A stretch of DNA of 64,000 nt from Streptomyces sennicomposti (lineage in GTDB: Bacteria > Actinomycetota > Actinomycetes > Streptomycetales > Streptomycetaceae), in contig NZ_JAIOAB010000004.1 of assembly GCF_019890635.1 (NCBI RefSeq), positions 175,405-239,404 of the forward strand. Reading direction: 5' to 3'. Numbering within the stretch: position 1 is the stretch's first letter; each line of letters opens with the position of its first letter. Position numbers and translations under genes: made by a program. The notes beneath the pieces are model-generated. The model did no database searches. It was not told the origin of the DNA and was given only the letters and a program-made list of their open reading frames with translations. Below, piece after piece: positions 55,022-63,283 of this stretch.

Positions 55022-55058
55022 CAACGCCCCCGCGCCGGGCGTCGGCACGGGGGCGTTG
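55022..55058 (-). terminator. Hairpin between the merR and dinB genes (distal)
   Basis: CAACGCCCCCG and CGGGGGCGTTG form a perfect 11-bp stem with a 15-base loop, 27 bases upstream of dinB. Confidence 0.75.
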
Positions 55059-55144
55059 CGGTGACAGGTGCGGGCTCGGCGCCGCCGCACGGAAGCGGGG
55101 CACCGCTCACACGGAGGCGAATCGCCGTCCGCGCGGGGACGGGC

Positions 55145-55180
55145 CGCGCTCCGGCCGGCCGGGACGAGCGCCGGAGCGCG
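55145..55180 (-). terminator. Hairpin terminator after the merR gene
   Basis: CGCGCTCCGGC and GCCGGAGCGCG form an 11-bp stem with a 14-base loop, immediately after the MerR stop codon. With the second hairpin it separates merR from dinB. Confidence 0.78.
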
Positions 55181-55183
55181 CGG

Positions 55184-55867
55184 TCAGACGGCCCGGTTGC
55201 GCCGCCGGGCCAGCTCGTCGGCGGGGTTGTGGCCGACCAGGGTCTCGCCGGTGTCGACGCGCTCCCCGTGCAGCTGGGACAGGGCGCTCTCCACGTCCCG
55301 CCACACCACGCCCACGGCGATGCCGAAGATGCCCTGGCCGCCTTGCAGCAGCTCGTGCACCTCGTCCGGCGAGGTGCACTCGTACACCGTGGCGCCGTCG
55401 CTCATCAGCGTCATGCGCTCCAGGTCGCGAAAGCCGCGCTCGCGCAGGTGCTGCACCGCGGTACGGATGTTCTGCAGGGACACACCGGTGTCCAGGAACC
55501 GCTTGACGATCTTCAGCACCACGACGTCGCGGAAGCTGTACAGCCGCTGCGTGCCGGAGCCGTGCGCGGGCCGGACGCTCGGCTCGACCAGGCCGGTGCG
55601 CGCCCAGTAATCCAGTTGCCGATAGGTGATGCCGGCGGCTGCGCAGGCCGTCGGCCCCCGGTAGCCGATCTCCTCGGACACCATGGACGCCGCCCCTTTG
55701 CTGCTGGGCACGGGCGCTGGCCACTGCTGGGCGTGGTCGGCCGTGCCGGCGTGGTGGGGGAATCCGCTGCTGGAGCGGAGCCGAGAGCTTGGGGAAGGGT
55801 ACGGAACGCCTCCGCCGACACCGCGCCCGGGGACTTCCCCAGCCGTACCGTCGCCGCTGCTTCTCAC
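55184..55867 (-). CDS. MerR family regulator (Rv1830-like)
   Basis: 227 residues. After a low-complexity N-terminus of about 60 residues, the MerR helix-turn-helix is GYRGPTACAAAGITYRQLDY with YWARTGLVEPSVR, followed by VSLQNIRTAVQHLRERGFRD and a C-terminal dimer region (VHELLQGGQGIFGIAVGVV). It matches the second MerR gene of the garA cluster of M. tuberculosis in position. GGAGG lies 5 bases before the GTG at 55867, and a near-consensus promoter is just upstream, which favours this start over the ATG at 55684. Confidence 0.87.
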   Translation of the reverse strand: MRSSGDGTAGEVPGRGVGGGVPYPSPSSRLRSSSGFPHHAGTADHAQQWPAPVPSSKGAASMVSEEIGYRGPTACAAAGITYRQLDYWARTGLVEPSVRPAHGSGTQRLYSFRDVVVLKIVKRFLDTGVSLQNIRTAVQHLRERGFRDLERMTLMSDGATVYECTSPDEVHELLQGGQGIFGIAVGVVWRDVESALSQLHGERVDTGETLVGHNPADELARRRNRAV

Positions 55868-55897
55868 GCCGACCTCCGTCCTTGACCTGCCTCCTCG

Positions 55898-55926
55898 ACG
55901 GTAGGCAGTCACCAGGGGTGCGTCAA
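55898..55926 (-). promoter_or_regulatory. Housekeeping-type promoter of the merR gene
   Basis: On the reverse strand TTGACG (55926-55921) and TACCGT (55903-55898) are spaced by 17 bases, close to the major sigma consensus of streptomycetes. A short dyad CACTCGG-CACG-CCGAGTG lies just upstream. Confidence 0.75.
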
Positions 55927-56065
55927 CGATCGCCACACTCGGCACGCCGAGTGATAATCACCCTAAGAGTGGTTTCCCGTGCCCCACCGCGGGGAAAGGC
56001 TAGCCGAATGCCCTCGCGGGAGGCCGCGGGGCGACCCTCGGCGGCCGACGGCGTGCACCGGCGTG

Positions 56066-56539
56066 TCACTGGCTGCTGCTGCCGAAGTCCTCCGGCGAGA
56101 TCTGGTCGAGGAACTCGCGGAACTTCTCCACCTCGTCCTCCTGCTCGTCCGGGATCGCGATCCCCGCGTCGTCCAGCACCGTGTCACTGCCGTAGATCGG
56201 CGTGCCGGTGCGCAGCGCCAGCGCTATGGCGTCGGACGGACGGGCGCTCACCTCGACTCCGCTGGCGAAGACCAGCTCCGCGTAGAAGACGCCCTCACGC
56301 AGGTCCGTGATGCGCACTTCGGTCAGCTCCTGGCCGACGGCCTCCAGCACGTCCTTGAACAGGTCGTGGGTGAGCGGCCGCGCGGGAGCCATGCCCTGCT
56401 GGGCGAAGGCGATCGCCGTCGCCTCCCCCGGTCCGATCCAGATGGGGAGGTAGCGGTCGCCTCCCACTTCGCGCAGGAGCACGATCGGCTGGTTGGAGGG
56501 CATTTCGACCCGGACACCTACGACATCGAGCTCGTTCAC
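56066..56539 (-). CDS. Bifunctional nuclease family protein (DUF151, Rv1829-like)
   Basis: 157 residues, the full length of the BFN domain. MNELDVVGVRVEMPSNQPIV, RYLPIWIGPGEATAIAFAQQ and the strongly conserved VEVSARPSDAIALALRTGTP identify it. Plant homologues are reported to have DNase and RNase activity; bacterial function is not settled. TAGGGT on the reverse strand (56551-56546) lies 6 bases before the GTG, so it is likely leaderless. It sits between the two MerR-type genes, as in mycobacteria. Confidence 0.9.
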   Translation of the reverse strand: MNELDVVGVRVEMPSNQPIVLLREVGGDRYLPIWIGPGEATAIAFAQQGMAPARPLTHDLFKDVLEAVGQELTEVRITDLREGVFYAELVFASGVEVSARPSDAIALALRTGTPIYGSDTVLDDAGIAIPDEQEDEVEKFREFLDQISPEDFGSSSQ

Positions 56540-56694
56540 ACAGCAACCCTAGGCCGTGCCCGGGACGTTTGGGTAGTCGGGCCGGGCCCGGGCGGCGAAA
56601 CAGCGGGCCGATCCGGCCTCGCGGCGGCGCGATCCGGCCGCCGCGGGGCCTGCGCCGAGGCCTTCGGGCCGGGCGGCCGCGCAGGCAGGGCCGC

Positions 56695-57438
56695 TCAGGG
56701 CAGCCGTACTCCGAGGGCGGTCTGCACCAACGCCGAGTGCAGCTTCACCGTGAGCGCCGCCAGCTCCTTGGTGCGGGCCTCCGCGTGCGCCCTGGTCTGC
56801 GGATTGCGGTGCCGTCTGAGCGGGGCCACCACCTGGTCGACCAGTCCGGCCTCCCGGTCGGCCGCCGCCTTCATCACCCGCAGGTGCCGGGGCCCGATCC
56901 CGAACTCGCCGAGCGCCCGGACGAGGGAGGCCACGGTCACCGCCTCGGCGTCGTAGACCCCGTCCTCCAGTGGAGTGAGCAGCCCGTACGACTCCCACTC
57001 CGTGAGGTCCGCCTCCTCGATCTCCGCCGCGGCGAGCAGTTCGGCGCGCCCGATCCGGGCCGCCGTGGGCTCCGGCTCCTCGACGGACGCCGACGCCGCC
57101 TCGCCGTCGCGCTGCCGGCCGAGCACCGGCAGCTGGACGGCCTCGCCGCGCTCCACCGCCTCCAGGTACTCGCGGATGACCTTCAGCGGCAGATAGTGGT
57201 CCCGCTGCATCCTCAGCACCCTGGCCAGGCGCTCGAGGTCGTCCGCGCTGAACTTCCGGTACCCCGAGGGGGTGCGCCGCGGCTCGACGAGCCCCTCCGC
57301 CTCCAGGAAACGGATCTTGGAGATGGTGACCTCGGGGAACTCGTCGCGCAGCGCGTTCAGCACCGTGCCGATGCTCATCAGCCCACTGTCCGTTGCGGCG
57401 GCCCCGTGACCGGTGCCGCCGCTCGGTGTTCGAAGCAT
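56695..57438 (-). CDS. ftsR: FtsR-type MerR regulator (Rv1828 / Cg1631-like)
   Basis: 247 residues. The MerR winged helix is at about 20-90: MSIGTVLNALRDEFPEVTIS, then FLEAEGLVEPRRTPSGYRKF and LKVIREYLEAV. A second helical domain (LTEWESYGLLTPLEDGVYDA) follows, which is the particular architecture of FtsR. In Corynebacterium FtsR activates ftsZ and it always neighbours the odhI/garA gene, as here. GGGAAGG precedes the ATG at 57438. 43 bases separate it from the FHA gene, so they are likely one transcript. Confidence 0.88.
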   Translation of the reverse strand: MLRTPSGGTGHGAAATDSGLMSIGTVLNALRDEFPEVTISKIRFLEAEGLVEPRRTPSGYRKFSADDLERLARVLRMQRDHYLPLKVIREYLEAVERGEAVQLPVLGRQRDGEAASASVEEPEPTAARIGRAELLAAAEIEEADLTEWESYGLLTPLEDGVYDAEAVTVASLVRALGEFGIGPRHLRVMKAAADREAGLVDQVVAPLRRHRNPQTRAHAEARTKELAALTVKLHSALVQTALGVRLP

Positions 57439-57481
57439 GGACCTTCCCTGGGGGTTCCTCCGGACGGCGCCCGGAGGACGG

Positions 57482-58306
57482 TCAGTAGCCCTGCCGGCTC
57501 GCGTAGAAGACCAGCCGGTACTTGCCGATCTGCACCTCGTCGCCGTTGGCCAGCGCGACCTGGTCGATCCGCTCCCGGTTGACGTAGGTGCCGTTCAGGC
57601 TGCCGACGTCGGCCACCGTGAACGAGCCGTCCGGGCTGCGGCGGAACTCCACGTGCCGGCGCGAGACCGTCACGTCGTCCAGGAAGATGTCGCTCTGCGG
57701 ATGACGCCCGGCCGTGGTCAGCTCGCCGTCCAGCAGGAAGCGGCTGCCCGAGTTCGGGCCGCGGCGCACCACCAGCAGGGCGGAGCCGAGCGGCAGCGCG
57801 TCGACCGCCGCCTGCGCCTCCGGGGAGAGCATGGGCGTCTGGCCCGTGGTCTCCGCGTCGTACGCCTCGAGGCCGGAGATGGAGATCGTGGACGTCGTCT
57901 CCGAGGCCCGCTCCGGCACCGCGCCGGGCCGCAGCGGAGCGCCGCAGTTGGAACAGAAACGGCTGTTCTCGCCGTTGCGGTTGCCGCACCTCGTACACAC
58001 CAGGGCCGACATGGACGGATCCTCCTGCCGCGGCTGCCCCGCCGGGGCATGGGACGCGTACGGGTCGGGGGTGAACCCGCCGGCCGTACCCGGGGTCGAC
58101 GGTTGGCCGAAACCTATGCCGCCCGCCTGGGCAGGGTCAACGGACGGCGCGCCGTGACCGCCGGAAACGTCACCCCCCTGACCGGCCACCTGGTCCCGGA
58201 ACAGCGGGCGCCGGCCCTCCGCGTCGGGCTGTGCGCGATGACGGGCGGTGGCGTTTTCGTTGCCCTCTCGCGCGCTCTTGCCGAACAACTTCGCAAACAA
58301 CTTCAC
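57482..58306 (-). CDS. garA: GarA/OdhI-like FHA protein with zinc ribbon
   Basis: 274 residues from GTG 58306. Residues 1-98 are a low-complexity extension. Then comes a four-cysteine zinc ribbon (Cys104, 107, 118, 121), the ETTS motif at 136-139 that is phosphorylated by Ser/Thr kinases in GarA and OdhI, and an FHA domain (183-265) with Arg201, Ser215, His218 and Asn238 for phosphothreonine binding. GarA inhibits 2-oxoglutarate dehydrogenase and glutamate enzymes when unphosphorylated. An internal ATG at 58012 (residue 99) has AGGAGG 8 bases upstream, better than the AAGGGG of the GTG, so a 176-residue form is likely too. Confidence 0.88.
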   Translation of the reverse strand: MKLFAKLFGKSAREGNENATARHRAQPDAEGRRPLFRDQVAGQGGDVSGGHGAPSVDPAQAGGIGFGQPSTPGTAGGFTPDPYASHAPAGQPRQEDPSMSALVCTRCGNRNGENSRFCSNCGAPLRPGAVPERASETTSTISISGLEAYDAETTGQTPMLSPEAQAAVDALPLGSALLVVRRGPNSGSRFLLDGELTTAGRHPQSDIFLDDVTVSRRHVEFRRSPDGSFTVADVGSLNGTYVNRERIDQVALANGDEVQIGKYRLVFYASRQGY

Positions 58307-58496
58307 GGGCGATTCCCCTTGACCGAAACAGACCCGCCCGTGGGGCAGGACGAACCCTGACTGCATACACCGGTCGACCCGGACATCCTCACAACGTCCG
58401 TATCCACCAGACAGTTTCCACCACGCACCACCCAATCGGTGCGCCGACCCCCCGCAACCTCATGCCCCTGCCCGACGGACGCCATGCACCCCCGGT

Positions 58497-59342
58497 TCAC
58501 TGGGACGACGACCGAGCGTAGTCAGGCTGCTTCGCCGCCCGCAAGGCGTCCACGACGATCTTGTCCGATCGCTCCACGGTAACGGTGGCCTGCTCCTTCT
58601 CGAAGGTCTGCACCACGCCTCCAGGGATGTTGAGCGCCGGCTCCAGGTCCTGCGGCTTGCCGATGACCTTGAAACGATACGGGGCGTTGATCTTGTTCCC
58701 GTCGACCTCCACGCTCTTGCCGGAGTCCGTCAGATAGGTGCCCGCGACCACTCGTACGCCGTTGACCTGTATCGCCTCGGCGCCGGCCGCGCGCAGCTCC
58801 TGTATCGCGTCGAGCAGCATGTCCGCCTGCACCGTTCCCTTCGTGTCCTCGACCGTCACCGTGATGCCGGGGCCCTGCGCCGCCACCGTGCCCGCGAGGA
58901 TGCCGAGTTGCTTCTCCTTCTCGGCGGTCTGCCTGCGGGCCTCCTCGGCCTGGTCGGAGCTGTTCTCCAGCTCCTGGCGCTGCTTGTCGAGCCCCTGCTT
59001 CTCGTCTTCAAGACGCTGAGTACGGTTGTCCAGTTCATCGAGGATGCGGACAAGATCTTCCTGGCGGGCGCCGCGCAGCGCGCTGTCGCTGTCGCTGTTG
59101 GACGCGACCTGGATCGCGAGCCCGAAGCCGAGGCCGAACAGCAGCAGCGCGACGACGAGTTGGGCCCGTGTGAAGCGCGGCGGCCACAGCCCGGCGACGA
59201 GCCGCTGACGGCCGGTCAGCGCGGGCTCGGACCGCTCCTCGGCGCTCCGCTCGGGCGCGCCGGCCTGCGCGGGCACCTCGGCCGGCAGTTCCTTGCGCAG
59301 CCTGTTCTCCGGCAGTTCGTCCTGGTGGGTCATCCCTGTCAC
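58497..59342 (-). CDS. DUF881 membrane protein (second copy)
   Basis: 281 residues. A cytosolic N-terminus, one membrane helix at about 60-80 (LVVALLLFGLGFGLAIQVAS), a coiled coil of about 50 residues (ILDELDNRTQRLEDEKQGLD onward), and the DUF881 domain (GPGITVTVEDTKGTVQADML; LRAAGAEAIQVNGVRVV). The family, also called YlxW/YlxX, lies near division genes in Gram-positives. The GTG at 59342 overlaps the small basic protein stop by 4 bases; an ATG at 59333 is an alternative. Confidence 0.9.
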   Translation of the reverse strand: MTGMTHQDELPENRLRKELPAEVPAQAGAPERSAEERSEPALTGRQRLVAGLWPPRFTRAQLVVALLLFGLGFGLAIQVASNSDSDSALRGARQEDLVRILDELDNRTQRLEDEKQGLDKQRQELENSSDQAEEARRQTAEKEKQLGILAGTVAAQGPGITVTVEDTKGTVQADMLLDAIQELRAAGAEAIQVNGVRVVAGTYLTDSGKSVEVDGNKINAPYRFKVIGKPQDLEPALNIPGGVVQTFEKEQATVTVERSDKIVVDALRAAKQPDYARSSSQ

Positions 59343-59671
59343 GCCCGGAACACATGCCGCCGGATCGCGGCGGCGTTGGAGAAGATGCGGATGCCGAGGA
59401 CGACCACGACACCGGTGGACAGCTGCGCGCCCACGCCCAACTTGTCCCCCAGGAACACGATCAGCGCGGCGACGACCACGTTCGACAGGAACGACACCAC
59501 GAAGACCTTGTCGTCGAAGATGCCGTCGAGCATGGCCCGCAGACCGCCGAACACGGCGTCCAGCGCCGCCACGACGGCGATCGGCAGATAAGGCTCGACG
59601 ACCGCCGGAACCTCGGGCCGGACCAACAGGCCGGCCACGACTCCCACGACGAGGCCCAGTACGGCGATCAC
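59339..59671 (-). CDS. Small basic protein family (DUF1290)
   Basis: 110 residues with three hydrophobic segments: VLGLVVGVVAGLLVRPEVPA, LPIAVVAALDAVFGGLRAML with the very conserved A-x-D-x-x-x-G-G, and the C-terminal GVVVVLGIRIFSN. It always lies between the two DUF881 genes in actinobacteria and overlaps both by 4 bases, so the three are made together and probably form one membrane complex. Function unknown. Confidence 0.92.
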   Translation of the reverse strand: MIAVLGLVVGVVAGLLVRPEVPAVVEPYLPIAVVAALDAVFGGLRAMLDGIFDDKVFVVSFLSNVVVAALIVFLGDKLGVGAQLSTGVVVVLGIRIFSNAAAIRRHVFRA

Positions 59672-60564
59672 GATGTGCCCTTCTCAGTGCTCGGCTGTGC
59701 GGTACGTACGATCACACTCGGTGCGGCCGGCAGCCGGAGGTCGTCCGCCACGGAGATGGCGGTCCGGATGCCGTAGTTGTCCTGCAGGGCGTGCAGATAC
59801 AGCCCGTCGGAACTGTTCTGGAACCGGGTGCTGAGCCGCTGCCCGTCCCCCACGGCGAGCACCGTGTACGGCGGCACCAGCGGCTTGTTGTCGACCAGTA
59901 TGGCGTCACCCGCGGCCCGGATCGCCGACAGGGCCGTCAGCCGCTGCCCGTTGACGGAGACCGCCTCGGCCCCGGACTGCCACAGTCCGTTGACGACGCG
60001 CTGCATGTCCCGGTCGCGCACCCGGCCGGTGTCGGAGAAGCCCGATGTCTCGCGCGGGTTGCCGTTGCCCCCGGTGCTGGCCTCCTTGGCGTCGTCCACG
60101 ACGAGCTTGACGCCGGGGCCGTGCACCTCCGTGGCGCCCGCCAGGGTGCTCACCAGGTCGGCCTGCGGGTTGCCCCCGCTCTGCCTCAGCGCCTCGCGCT
60201 GCTGGGCGTTCACGTCGGCGCGCAGCGCGTCGACGTCGCTCTCCAGCTTGTCCGCCGCCGCGGTCTCGCGGTCGATGCGGTCGATCAGCTCCTGGCGCTC
60301 CTTGGCGACGACGGGGGCCGCCACCCGCGCCTGCGCCGCCCCCACGGTCACGACGAGGGCCGCCAGCACCAGACCGGCGGCCAGCCCCAGCCGGGCCCGC
60401 AGGCTCTTCGGCAGGGCGCTCTGACCGGCCGCCTTCTTCCGGGCGGCGGCCTCGGCGTAGCCGTCGTCGAGGCTGTGGTCCATGACGTTGGTGATCAACG
60501 ACATGGAGGCGTCCGGACGGAAGGGCCGCGCGGGGGTGCTCCGAACGGGGGGTTGCTGCGGCAT
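59668..60564 (-). CDS. DUF881 membrane protein (first copy)
   Basis: 298 residues. Membrane helix at about 60-80 (LGLAAGLVLAALVVTVGAAQ), coiled coil (VAKERQELIDRIDRETAAAD), then DUF881 (GPGVKLVVDDAKEAST; LWQSGAEAVSVNGQRLTALS). First gene of the three-gene set; its TGA overlaps the small basic protein GTG by 4 bases. The ATG at 60564 is chosen; another ATG at 60573 is in frame. A large hairpin separates it from the nucleotidyltransferase gene upstream. Confidence 0.9.
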   Translation of the reverse strand: MPQQPPVRSTPARPFRPDASMSLITNVMDHSLDDGYAEAAARKKAAGQSALPKSLRARLGLAAGLVLAALVVTVGAAQARVAAPVVAKERQELIDRIDRETAAADKLESDVDALRADVNAQQREALRQSGGNPQADLVSTLAGATEVHGPGVKLVVDDAKEASTGGNGNPRETSGFSDTGRVRDRDMQRVVNGLWQSGAEAVSVNGQRLTALSAIRAAGDAILVDNKPLVPPYTVLAVGDGQRLSTRFQNSSDGLYLHALQDNYGIRTAISVADDLRLPAAPSVIVRTAQPSTEKGTS

Positions 60565-60609
60565 GCCGCACATCGTCGCACGTCGCGCCCGAGACCTCTA
60601 AACGGCCCT

Positions 60610-60659
60610 GCGCGCGTGCCGGACAGGCCCCCTCGGGGGCGGCTGTCCGGCACGCGCGC
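60610..60659 (-). terminator. Strong hairpin terminator after the nucleotidyltransferase gene
   Basis: A 17-bp perfect stem (GCGCGCGTGCCGGACAG at 60610-60626, complement at 60643-60659) with an inner GCCCCC/GGGGGC stem, 14 bases after the stop codon. Confidence 0.9.
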
Positions 60660-60672
60660 GTGCGCCGCGTTC

Positions 60673-63168
60673 CTACCGGCCGGCGCTGTCCACGACCGCC
60701 GACCACTCGTCCAGCAGGGCCTGCGCGGAAGCGTCGTCCGGGCCCTCGGCCCACAGATGGGTGACCGCCTCGGCCGGGTCGGGCAGGACCATCACCCAGC
60801 GCCCGTCGGTCTCCACGACCCGCACACCGTCTGTCGTGTCGACGAAGCGGTCTCCGGCCTCCTCCACGACCCGGCGCATCACCAGGCCCTTGACGGCCCA
60901 CGGAGTGGCCAGGTCACGCCGCAGCACGTGCGCCCGCGGGATGCGGGCGTCGATCTGGCTGAGCGTGAGCTGCGTCCGCGCCACCAGCCCGATCAGCCGC
61001 ACGAACGCCGCCGTGCCGTCGTAGACGCTGCTGAACTCGGGGACGATGAAGCCGCCCTTGCCGTCGCCGCCGAAGATCGTCCCCTCCTCGCCGCCGACCC
61101 GGGTGAGGTCGTCGGGAGACGTGGTCGTCCACTCGACCTGCGTGCCGTGGTAGGCGGCCACCTGCTCGGCGATACGGGTGGTGGTCACCGGAAGCGCCAC
61201 GCGCCCGCTGCGCCGCTCCGCGGCCACCAGGTCCAGCATCACCAGCAGGGCCCGGTCGTCCTCGATGATGCGGCCCTTCTCGTCGACGAGCGACAGCCGC
61301 TCGCCCACCGGGTCGAACCGCACGCCGAACGCCGCCCCGGAGGACGCCACTATCTCGCCGAGGCGCGTCAGGCCGGCCCGGCGCATCTCCGCGGTCTCGG
61401 TGGGCCGCGACTCGTCCAGACCGGGGTTGATGGTCAGCGAGTCGACGCCGAGCTTGCCCAGCAGGCTCGGCAGGACCAGGCCGGCGCTGCCATTGGAGGC
61501 GTCCACGACGACCTTCAGACCCGACTCGGCGATCCCGCTCGTGTCGACGTCCCGCAGCAGCGAACCGGTGTACGAGTCGAAGACGCTGGACGGGAAGTAC
61601 AGGTCGCCGATCTCGCCCGGGAACGCGCGCCGGTACTCCTGGCGGGCGAAGACGCGGTCGAGCTTGCGCTGGCTGCCCTGCGAGAGGTCGGCGCCCTGCC
61701 CGTCGAAGAACATGATGTCGACGGAGTCCGGCACGCCCGGCGTGGTGCGGATCATGATGCCGCCGGCGCTGCCGCGCGCGGTCTGCTGCCGCGCCACGGG
61801 CAGCGGCACGTTCTCCAGGTCCCGTACGTCGATGGCGCTGGCCTGGAGCGCGGAGATGACCGCCCGCTTGAGCGCGCGCGCACCACGGGAGTGGTCGCGG
61901 GCGGTGGTGACGGTGGCGCCCTTCTTCAGCGTCGTCGCGTACGCGCCGGCGAGCCGGACGGCGAGTTCGGGGGTGATCTCCACGTTCAGGACGCCGGAGA
62001 CGCCGCGGGCGCCGAAGAGATGCGCCTGGCTTCTGGACTCCCAGATCACCGAGGTGTTGACGAAGGCGCCGGCCTCGATGGTCTTGAACGGGTAGACGCG
62101 GACGTTGCCCTGAACGATCGATTCTTCACCGATGAGGCACTCGTCGCCGATGACGGCGCCGTCCTCGATCCGCGCCGCGCGCATGATGTCGGTGTTCTTG
62201 CCGACGACACAGCCGCGCAGGTTGCTCTGCTGCCCGATGTACACGTTGTCGTGGACGACGGCCTTGTGCAGGAAGGCGCCGCTCTTGACGACGACGTTCG
62301 AGCCGACGACGGTGTGCTCGCGGATCTCCGCGCCGGCCTCCACCTTGGCGTAGTCGCCGATGTAGAGCGGGCCGCGCAGAACGGCGTCCGGGTGGACCTC
62401 CGCGCCCTCGGCGACCCAGACCCCCGGGGAGATCTCGAAGCCGTCGATCTCGACGTCCACCTTGCCTTCGAGGACGTCGGCCTGCGCCTTCACATAGCTC
62501 TCGTGGGTGCCGACGTCCTCCCAGTAGCCCTCGGCGACATAGCCGTAGATCGGCTTGCCTTCCTTCATCAGCTGGGGGAAGACGTCACCGGACCAGTCGA
62601 CGGGGACGTCGGCCTCGACATAGTCGAAGACCTCGGGCTCCATGACGTAAATGCCGGTGTTGACGGTGTCGGAGAAGACCTGGCCCCAGGTCGGCTTCTC
62701 GAGGAAGCGCTCGACCTTGCCCTCTTCGTCGACGATGGTGATTCCGAATTCCAGGGGGTTGGGGACCCGTGTGAGGCACACGGTGACCATCGCGCCCTTT
62801 TCCTTGTGGAACCGGATCAGATCGGTGAGGTCGAAGTCGGTCAGGGCATCGCCGGAAATGACGAGGAAGGCGTCGTCCTTCAACGCCTCTTCGGCGTTCT
62901 TGACGCTTCCGGCGGTACCGAGTGGCTTCTCCTCGTTGGCATAGCTGAGTTCCATGCCGAGCTCTTCGCCGTCACCGAAGTAGTTCTTGACCAGCGAAGC
63001 CAGGAACTGAACTGTGACGACGGTCTCATGCAGCCCATGCCTTTTGAGCAGCCGCAGAACGTGCTCCATGATCGGCCGGTTGGCCACCGGCAGGAGCGGC
63101 TTGGGCATGCTCGAGGTCATCGGGCGAAGACGTGTGCCTTCGCCTCCGGCCATCACGACGGCCTTCAT
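60673..63168 (-). CDS. Mannose-1-phosphate guanylyltransferase-like protein fused to a degenerate phosphomannomutase domain
   Basis: 831 residues. Residues 1-235 are an NDP-sugar pyrophosphorylase (MAGGEGTRLRPMTSSMPKPL; FLVISGDALTDFDL; VERFLEKPTWGQVF), 245-375 a left-handed beta-helix, and 383-831 a phosphohexomutase fold. The last has lost its catalytic sites: the usual TASHNP serine loop is RTTPGV (474-479), the DGDxDR metal loop is DPVGER (619-624), and the RPSGTEP phosphate loop is LPDPAEA (795-801). So it probably makes only an NDP-sugar (GDP-mannose is likely) and uses the mutase part for structure or sensing. ATG at 63168. Confidence 0.9.
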   Translation of the reverse strand: MKAVVMAGGEGTRLRPMTSSMPKPLLPVANRPIMEHVLRLLKRHGLHETVVTVQFLASLVKNYFGDGEELGMELSYANEEKPLGTAGSVKNAEEALKDDAFLVISGDALTDFDLTDLIRFHKEKGAMVTVCLTRVPNPLEFGITIVDEEGKVERFLEKPTWGQVFSDTVNTGIYVMEPEVFDYVEADVPVDWSGDVFPQLMKEGKPIYGYVAEGYWEDVGTHESYVKAQADVLEGKVDVEIDGFEISPGVWVAEGAEVHPDAVLRGPLYIGDYAKVEAGAEIREHTVVGSNVVVKSGAFLHKAVVHDNVYIGQQSNLRGCVVGKNTDIMRAARIEDGAVIGDECLIGEESIVQGNVRVYPFKTIEAGAFVNTSVIWESRSQAHLFGARGVSGVLNVEITPELAVRLAGAYATTLKKGATVTTARDHSRGARALKRAVISALQASAIDVRDLENVPLPVARQQTARGSAGGIMIRTTPGVPDSVDIMFFDGQGADLSQGSQRKLDRVFARQEYRRAFPGEIGDLYFPSSVFDSYTGSLLRDVDTSGIAESGLKVVVDASNGSAGLVLPSLLGKLGVDSLTINPGLDESRPTETAEMRRAGLTRLGEIVASSGAAFGVRFDPVGERLSLVDEKGRIIEDDRALLVMLDLVAAERRSGRVALPVTTTRIAEQVAAYHGTQVEWTTTSPDDLTRVGGEEGTIFGGDGKGGFIVPEFSSVYDGTAAFVRLIGLVARTQLTLSQIDARIPRAHVLRRDLATPWAVKGLVMRRVVEEAGDRFVDTTDGVRVVETDGRWVMVLPDPAEAVTHLWAEGPDDASAQALLDEWSAVVDSAGR

Positions 63169-63283
63169 GTCGGAAGCGTCCTCCTCCAAGAGATGACGAT
63201 CTAGCCGACTTCACCCGTGATGATTGTCCCGCACTTTTGCGGAGCGGGCCATCGGAGCCACTCGGGTGCCGGAGTCGGCGGGA

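Noticed and set aside
59293..63204. 1303-codon forward frame opposite the nucleotidyltransferase and DUF881 genes
   Set aside because: Antisense shadow running through several real genes and their terminators; no family similarity.
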